Shown here: positions 8,823 to 14,373 of the stretch, piece after piece
How positions within the stretch are numbered: the stretch's first letter is position 1
Layout: every line of letters starts with the position of its first letter
DNA from: Ettlia oleoabundans
Lineage: Eukaryota; Chlorophyta; Chlorophyceae; Chlamydomonadales
Direction of reading: 5' to 3'
Assembly: GCA_019693395.1 (NCBI GenBank)
Contig: JAAMXP010003420.1
Span: forward strand, 1 to 14,373
DNA: 14,373 bases
Translations under genes and position numbers: made by a program
The notes under the pieces: model-generated
Databases searched by the model: none
What the model saw: only the letters and a program-made list of their open reading frames with translations
Told to the model about the DNA's origin: nothing

Positions 8823-11800
8823 TTACCCAAGCCTCAAGAGCGGAGGTGCGGCCAGCGCCTCAACCTGCGTGAATTGAATATGCTTCGTGAATATGCTTTA
8901 AAAGCAAACGAAGGTCACTGCAGGTCAAGTTCCCCACCCCCTACCCATCCACACCTCACAGCCACCCATACCCCAGGGGCAAATGTAAGACACAGGACGA
9001 ACCTGTCGTGCTGTTGAAAACACTGTGCTTGCCAGTAGTAGCAAATTCAAGCAGCCAACAGGCACACCAATCAAAGCGGTGCTGGCAGCGTCCACGGCGC
9101 CTGCGGCGAGCGACAAACTAGCCAGCAATGCTCCGTTAAGGATTTTCAGCTGTCGCCTCATCGCAATGAAAAAGGTTACGGTGTCCTCCCCGGGAATCAA
9201 ACCATAGACGCCTGCATTGCTCTGCACATTGAAAGAGGGCTGCTTGCTTACTGACATGGCTGTCATCCCAACACACAAGGTTTGCACGTACGGCCCCTGC
9301 ACATCACAGATGTGCGTAGGGACTTAAGAGCATGCCTTCATGCAAGATAACATCTTACCCCTGCCAAGAAGCGAGACATCTGAAGGGGAGTCATGTCAGA
9401 AAAAGTGACCACCTCTGTGAGCAACACCAGAGTCGCAAAGCCAACGGGATTGCCAAGCACGGACCCAAGTCCCAAGTAACTGCAGGAAGGATGCAAGCAA
9501 AAGGTTCTACGCGCCATATTCTATTAATCAGGGATAGTTGTTTACGTACACACACGCACATACGTTTTTGTTGAAAAGAGCAAGAGACCTAACAACAGCG
9601 CAGCCAGCAACATAGAGAGCCGACAACAGCGCAGCCAGCAACATAGAAGATAGCCCTGATGTGTAGCCTTAGGAGAACAACCAAGACAGCAACAAGAACT
9701 TGGTGAGCAGCTGACCGGTGTGCAGTTCCTTGGGTTCCTAGACGAGCATGACCCCCATCAGACTGCAAATCCGCCCCATTGCCTCTAAGACTGCTTACCT
9801 GAGTGGTGTCTGCAGCATAGCTGCCCAGAAATTGGCAAATAACAGAGTGCGCACGCCAGATGGGCTCAATCGCAGGGGAAAATATTGACTTCTGACATCA
9901 TTTGATTTGTCAGATATCAAGCCAGATGCTTGCCCCTCTTGCGCGGATGATGACCCTGAAGGAGGCTGCCAGGACGCCTGCATATAACAACTACTAGGAT
10001 TGGTTCCAATCCAAACATCAGACCATGAGCATGCAAAAACCATCCCGCATGAGAGAAAGCAATGTCCAGTGCAAACTTTGTGCCAAAGGTAACCCCAGCA
10101 ACTTCGTATGCAGGGGCACATTCTCAGCACTTATAAAGTCGAGTTTTCAGTTGGCACCAATGTGGTACTGCTAATATGATGCAGCTTTCGTGTTGGTCCT
10201 TTGGTAAACTGACTCTGCACTTACCGTGTTCTGCCGTGTGCGATAGAAAGTGATGGGTAACCTGAGCTCTACCAACTGCATCCAAATGGCAATAGCCACT
10301 AGACCAGCACACATGGCCAGCACTGCCAGTGCAGCAAGAGGACTTGGAGGTGCAGCAGCGATCTGGATGGAGGCTGCTGCAATATAGCGAACATAGCCTG
10401 CAGAGGAGACGAAAGTTATTCTTATGGCGCAATCGACACGTGAATGTATATGCACAGCATGCACAGCCATGCGGCGTGAAAGGGCAAATGGGGCGACCCT
10501 GCAGTTAAATGGCCGCATCACACGAGCTGCATGTACACCAGTCCATCGTAAGAACGGTCACTCACTTACGGCCACCCCCAGAGCAATGAGCACGCCTATG
10601 CCATCGCCTAAACTGCAAAGAGATTTACACACAAGCTTGCACTGGTGTTGGAAACAGACACTCAGGCAGACACAATGCCTGGCTGCTCGTTGCAGCGGTA
10701 GCATACAAGGGGTGTGAATCCTCGTTACCATCAAACGCAAGAAAACATAAGCCATTGGTATTGGGAGTGGCCAGGTCGCACCCATGTTGGTCAATCCATT
10801 GTGTGGTAAACTTGCAGATTGCAGATCCAGCAACCATGAGCACCGCTGCATATGATAGTTTCAGCGTCCAGATGACTGCTGCAAGCTTACTGGTCGTTGC
10901 TGCAAGGGGTTCTGCCATCGAGCTGACAGCATGTGGCTGTAAAAATCTTCGGGCTAATGAAACTCCCTGTGCATGCAAAGGCGACTACCCAGGTCAGGCA
11001 TCCGCACATCATCCCAAGCAAGTGAACTTCTTGGATATACATGAACATCAGGCAAACCAACACAAGCTCAAGCAGAATGAGGGAACAGAGCAGCACTCAG
11101 CACACCGCACCTCCCACATTGCAACCACCAGGAACAGAAGGGAAGCATATCCTTGGTAAATGTCTCGACCCTGTGGTCCCTGTTCCCTGCATGCAGTCTC
11201 TCATTCACTCTTGCTTATGACATTGAATCGCGAATGTTCTTGTACCCAGGATTGCATACTGTCGGTTATTAGCACGCATGACACATTGCTTTGTGGGAGG
11301 CATTTGACAGCGAGTGCACCCAAACTGTACGCCAATTACCTGAGGGCTGCAAAATGCTTGCGACACTGCGGAATGAGGTTTGCAGCTGCCAGAAGAAAGT
11401 ATGCTGTCATTAGCGGGGCAATGCTGCAAGCAGGCAGCTGGGAGGCAGACTGACATGTTGTTGGGCACTTTGAGATCAAATTGAGTGGCCAGTGGTTTAA
11501 GAGCAATTTTTGAATCAACAACGGAGAGTCTCTCTCAACGCTCATTTGGTAACCCGACGATGTTCACCGAAACCAGCAAAATGCAGATTGCAGGAATTTT
11601 TGATGGTCAAGAGCAGAGAGTGTCTGGCCACAAGTTGCCCACCTCAATGAAAACACGCTACCATTGACCCCGCTATTGCTTAGCAGTAACTCGACAGCAG
11701 TTGCTCTGAAAGTTGACTCTGATGTGGTACCTGCCAAAGGGCGCAGGGTTGGTGCACATGTGTGGACAGATTGGGTGGGTGGTCGAGGTGGGGCGAGGAC

Positions 11801-12333
11801 GGGGGCAGCGCATTGAAGATTATACATGGAGCCCCTTGGAATCCTGAGATAAGCAGCCATCCTTTTTAGGTCTGTGGTAACGCACCTAGAACAGAAATAG
11901 GGACGAAATGGCCCACCCTCGCCAGGCAGACAAGCAGAAGCGTGGCACTTATACGACTAGCCAGCCCCAATGCATTGCTCCTAAAGATGGATGGCACGCA
12001 AGCCCTGCGCGTGGATGCAGTAGCCCACTCGCCCAAATGGTCCACGCTGCCTTCGTGCTCATTGTTGCCCATGCCTAAGCTGGTTGAAGCGGCTGATGCT
12101 CTTGCCTTAAGCTGCCGACAGCTGAAGCCGCAACGCCTGCCTCGTCCCTTAGCCTCAATGCCAGTCGTCCTTGTTGGCCTGAGGCACCGAGCTTCAGCAG
12201 TGGCGGCAGCCAAGGCCGCTGCGCTCTCAGCTTGCCGAGGCGAGAGGCGCATACGAGTGTTTGAGATCTGTTGTGATGGCGCAATTTGGCATCCTCTTTT
12301 GCAACTTTGCATATTGAGAACGGCAGCCTCCAT
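8823..12333 (-). CDS. SCY2: plastid SecY2-like preprotein translocase channel subunit
   Basis: Known role: plastid SecY2 is the channel of a second Sec translocase, placed at the plastid inner envelope in plants. Minus-strand exons: 12333-11886, 11730-11643, 11423-11340, 11186-11111, 10936-10782, 10612-10566, 10397-10225, 9977-9799, 9479-9359, 9221-9003, 8864-8823; 543 residues. Residues 1-126 are a basic, Ser/Ala-rich extension suited to plastid import. TM1 follows (127-149, RISATLLLVCLARVGHFV). VFSLSIAPLMTAYF (175-188) matches SecY TM2, and LREQGPQGRDIYQGYA (206-221) the cytosolic KKEG..GRRKI loop. LGDGIG (285-290) matches GNGIS; FPLRLSPSGVRTLLFANFWA matches LPLKVN.GGV.P.IFA; GLIPGED (464-470) matches the PGxRPGE loop. 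The tail is short (QVEALAAPPLLRLG). All ten introns are GT-AG and in phase. Calling it SecY2 rather than SecY1 rests on the divergence and on loop-length agreement with remembered SCY2. Confidence 0.87.
9592..9647. repeat. two-copy 31-base tandem repeat
   Basis: A 25-base core beginning ACAACAGCGCAGCC and ending AACATAGA occurs at 9592-9616 and again at 9623-9647, giving a 31-base period. It lies in SecY2 intron 8 (9480-9798). It looks like a simple tandem duplication. Confidence 0.75.
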
Positions 12334-12801
12334 GGATGGTGCTAGTGCTACACAACCAAGTCGTCAGCAAGTGGAGAATTGGCGAAAGTTGTGCACACGC
12401 ATTCGTTGCTGGGAGGCAAGTAATTGACAGCCCGTGCGGCGGTGCTAATGGCAGCAGCCGGTGTGGCAGAGATAAATCACACCCTAAACAAACTTATGTG
12501 TCGCAATCCCGTAGCAATGTTGGCTTCGGCCGGGTCTTCAGCGGCTTCCACACAGTCGAAGTTGTACTGCGGGAAAACGTACATCTTGGAGAAAAGTTAC
12601 GGTCGCATCGAATAACTTTTCTTGTGACTATTACAACGAGGCGATCGTCGTTGATTTGCCTCGAAGACCTTCCGAGGCAAGCCCTCGGCTGATCGAAACG
12701 ATGGTGAAAAGGGGGGATTATACTTCAGCGGTATGGTCCCACTCCATTCTTGTGTTGTGCCCGTTTTTGCGACGCCATTACTTATTTGATTTACACGCAC
12801 G
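12334..12801. promoter_or_regulatory. divergent intergenic region between SecY2 and the M48-like gene
   Basis: The two genes start 468 bases apart and point away from each other, so this stretch must carry both promoters and both 5' UTRs. I see no obvious TATA box. An ATG-initiated 55-codon plus-strand ORF lies at 12448-12615 but has no recognisable domain. Shared control of the pair is inferred from arrangement only. Confidence 0.5.
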
Positions 12802-14344
12802 ATGGCGCTAGCGCGACTGGCGGGCAAGGAAGTTTTGAAGGCATCGACTGTGTTCTTGGCGCGCGAGGAAAAAGCATTCCTGGGGCCAGCAGCGCTAGGA
12901 CCAGCAACGCCTGCAGACGACCCTGTCCTCCAGGTGAAATACTGACTTGGCACTGCTGTCGACAGCTGTCACATGTGCTTTAGAAAGCCAGGCTTAGCTT
13001 GCTTTCAGGTGATAACGCTGGTCGAACTTGCGGTATATTCATGTGCCCCTTCTATCTGTGCAGTGCTGAGGGCTTATAGCACATGTGACACTTGTTGCAA
13101 AACGTTTCAAATATGCAGACTGTTCACAAGCTTTTGTCCCATAGTGCTTGCTGCCATTGTAGGGTGCCGTGGCTGGCAACATAGGTGGAATCGCACTGGA
13201 TTACCCTGCACCAGTGCCAAACACGATATTGGAGCGTGTTAAACAGCATTCCCCACTTTTCCAGCGATTGGTGGGCACACCGCTCAGCGGAGCAACATTT
13301 CAGCTGCATGCCAAGGTGGCACTCCCAGCCGACCGGACGCCCCCAGGGTTCTCCACCTGCCTAAGCTCTTCAAGGGGCCTGCCAGACTGGGCGGCACGTT
13401 ACCAGCAGACAAATCCAGAGCAGGAGGAGGTACCAGTGCTTGGACGGTCGCGCCCCGGGTTGCCAGCTGTGACGACGGCAGAGAAGCGGATGCGGCAGCC
13501 TGAGATGGTGGACAGGTGGTTCGAAGCTGTGCTACCGCATTTGGGGCAAGGTGGGTAGCAGCAACTGCTTGGGTTGAGGTTGTGCAAACCCTGCCTTTTG
13601 GGCAAACAGACTTATTGAAGTACCCATCCTGCCAGTGGGCTGCATCTGCAGGCGCCCAATACCTGCCACCAGACCACCCGCTGGCTGTCTTCGCGGGACG
13701 CTGCCGCGATTTGTGCCTGGCTGCTGTGGAGGCATTGATTTTGGACCGAAATGGCACCGAGTCAGCTGTGTATCGCCAGCATGTGGAACACTTTGACGGC
13801 TACACCATCCCTGTGCATGTCTACACCTGCGACGAGACCAATGCGGTGGTCTTTACCGGCCGAGGAGGTATTGCCATCAATGCAAACAACGTTGACCCCA
13901 GACAACTCTTTGTTATGGCTCGCGGGGTTGCCCAGGTTGTGCTACGCCATACAGCCGAGATGGATTATTGTCGAGAACATCAGGACCCGCTGATGGCTGC
14001 GGGTGAGTCCTAGCGTGGTTGCTGGACCGCATTTGTGGCTGCATCAAGCTGCCATACATTGACTGGTGTACTCGTAAAATGCTGCTTCTGGGTGCGGTGT
14101 GTCACCTCCCATCAGCCCGTACCTTCTGAGTGTTATGCATTCTGAAATCGCTAGAAGAGACTGGGCTGCACAGTTTGCGCAGCACATGTGACAATTGAAT
14201 GTTGTGTTCAGTATTGTACAGTTTGTTCCTTGCAGGTAGTGGTGATGTGTTTCGTCAAGAGCATACTGGTTTTACAGCTTCAACAACCCTCAGTGCGCAG
14301 CATGAGACGGAGGCAAATAAGCTGGGTCTGCTGATTTGCGCCAG
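12802..14344 (+). CDS. OMA1-like M48 metallopeptidase homologue with degenerate zinc site, 3' end outside window
   Basis: Exons 12802-12933, 13163-13550, 13652-14002, 14236-14344 (donor GTGGGT at 14345), 326 complete codons visible. The N-terminus (MALARLAGKEVLKASTVFLA) is basic with few acids and could be an organelle presequence. Residues 178-194 (LPPDHPLAVFAGRCRDL) match the segment before the OMA1-type M48 domain. IPVHVYTCDETNAVVFTG (226-243) matches the strand carrying the conserved NA before the helix. LFVMARGVAQVVLRHTAE (259-276) aligns with the active-site helix, but HExxH reads RGVAQ (264-268). LSAQHETEANKLGLL (309-323) matches the third-ligand region: the Glu is kept (314) and the usual Asp is Asn (318). 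Active M48 enzymes cleave membrane proteins at the mitochondrial or plastid membrane; this one probably cannot. The match is from motif pattern only, so another degenerate M48 branch is possible. Confidence 0.6.
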
Positions 14345-14373
14345 GTGGGTGAGGGCATCAATCCTGCTGGGCG

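Noticed and set aside
8876..8899. Short direct repeat GAATATGCTT, two copies three bases apart
   Set aside because: It lies in SecY2 intron 10 and is too short to separate from chance or simple slippage.
9799..9895. Alternative frame of SecY2 exon 8 beginning after an AG at 9896
   Set aside because: It reads open and starts in phase 0, but it leads to a premature stop in exon 9 and lacks SecY motifs. The chosen frame gives FPLRLSPSGVRT and continues into exon 9.
10625..10781. Open extension of SecY2 exon 5 beyond the donor at 10781
   Set aside because: The frame stays open past the donor (a C, then DLATPNT and on), but splicing at GTGCGA gives WIDQHG joined to LGDGIG, which matches the SecY consensus exactly and keeps phase. 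The extension is intron.
11564..11642. Extension of SecY2 exon 2 to a GTGAAC donor
   Set aside because: It is in frame and phase-compatible but would insert about 26 residues inside TM2. The donor after 11643 joins VFSL directly to SIAPLMTAY as in SecY.
12448..12615. 55-codon plus-strand ORF in the divergent promoter region
   Set aside because: No recognisable domain and no splice link to the M48-like gene. It could be an upstream ORF in the leader, but nothing in the sequence supports that.

Overview
The window looks like nuclear DNA of a green alga. It carries a plastid omega-6 desaturase and a plastid SecY2, both with transit-peptide-like N-termini. All four genes are cut by many short GT-AG introns (97 to 542 bases), acceptors are almost always CAG, and base composition is moderate rather than extremely GC-rich. 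This fits a chlorophyte, perhaps a trebouxiophyte; the lineage is inferred from style and gene content, not shown by a marker. No prokaryotic operon, RNA gene, CRISPR array or intact mobile element was seen.

Layout from left to right: (1) 204-2502, minus strand, the N-terminal five exons of a chloroplast omega-6 fatty acid desaturase (FAD6 type), running off the left edge. (2) 3107-7156, minus strand, a complete 15-exon gene for the scaffold A subunit (PR65) of protein phosphatase 2A, 596 residues. (3) 7157-8822, about 1.67 kb with no confident gene, holding one possible short terminal exon. (4) 8823-12333, minus strand, a complete 11-exon plastid SecY2-like translocon channel, 543 residues. 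(5) 12334-12801, a 468-base divergent intergenic region. (6) 12802 to the right edge, plus strand, the first four exons of an OMA1-like M48 metallopeptidase homologue whose HExxH zinc motif is replaced.

Exons were set by hand from translated similarity to remembered family consensus plus GT/AG signals. Every junction keeps the reading frame and every exon length matches its codon count, so the PP2A-A and SecY2 models are internally consistent from start to stop. There is no RNA evidence, so UTRs and start codons are inferred.

The genes do not form one pathway. FAD6 and SecY2 both act in plastid membranes, PP2A-A is a cytosolic/nuclear signalling scaffold, and the M48 homologue has a possible organelle presequence. 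The points most worth following are the M48-like protein with a lost zinc site, departures from bacterial SecY consensus in the cytosolic loops of SecY2, in-frame or competing splice choices in SecY2, and the unexplained 1.67 kb between SecY2 and PP2A-A. I found nothing that amounts to a new multi-gene system.
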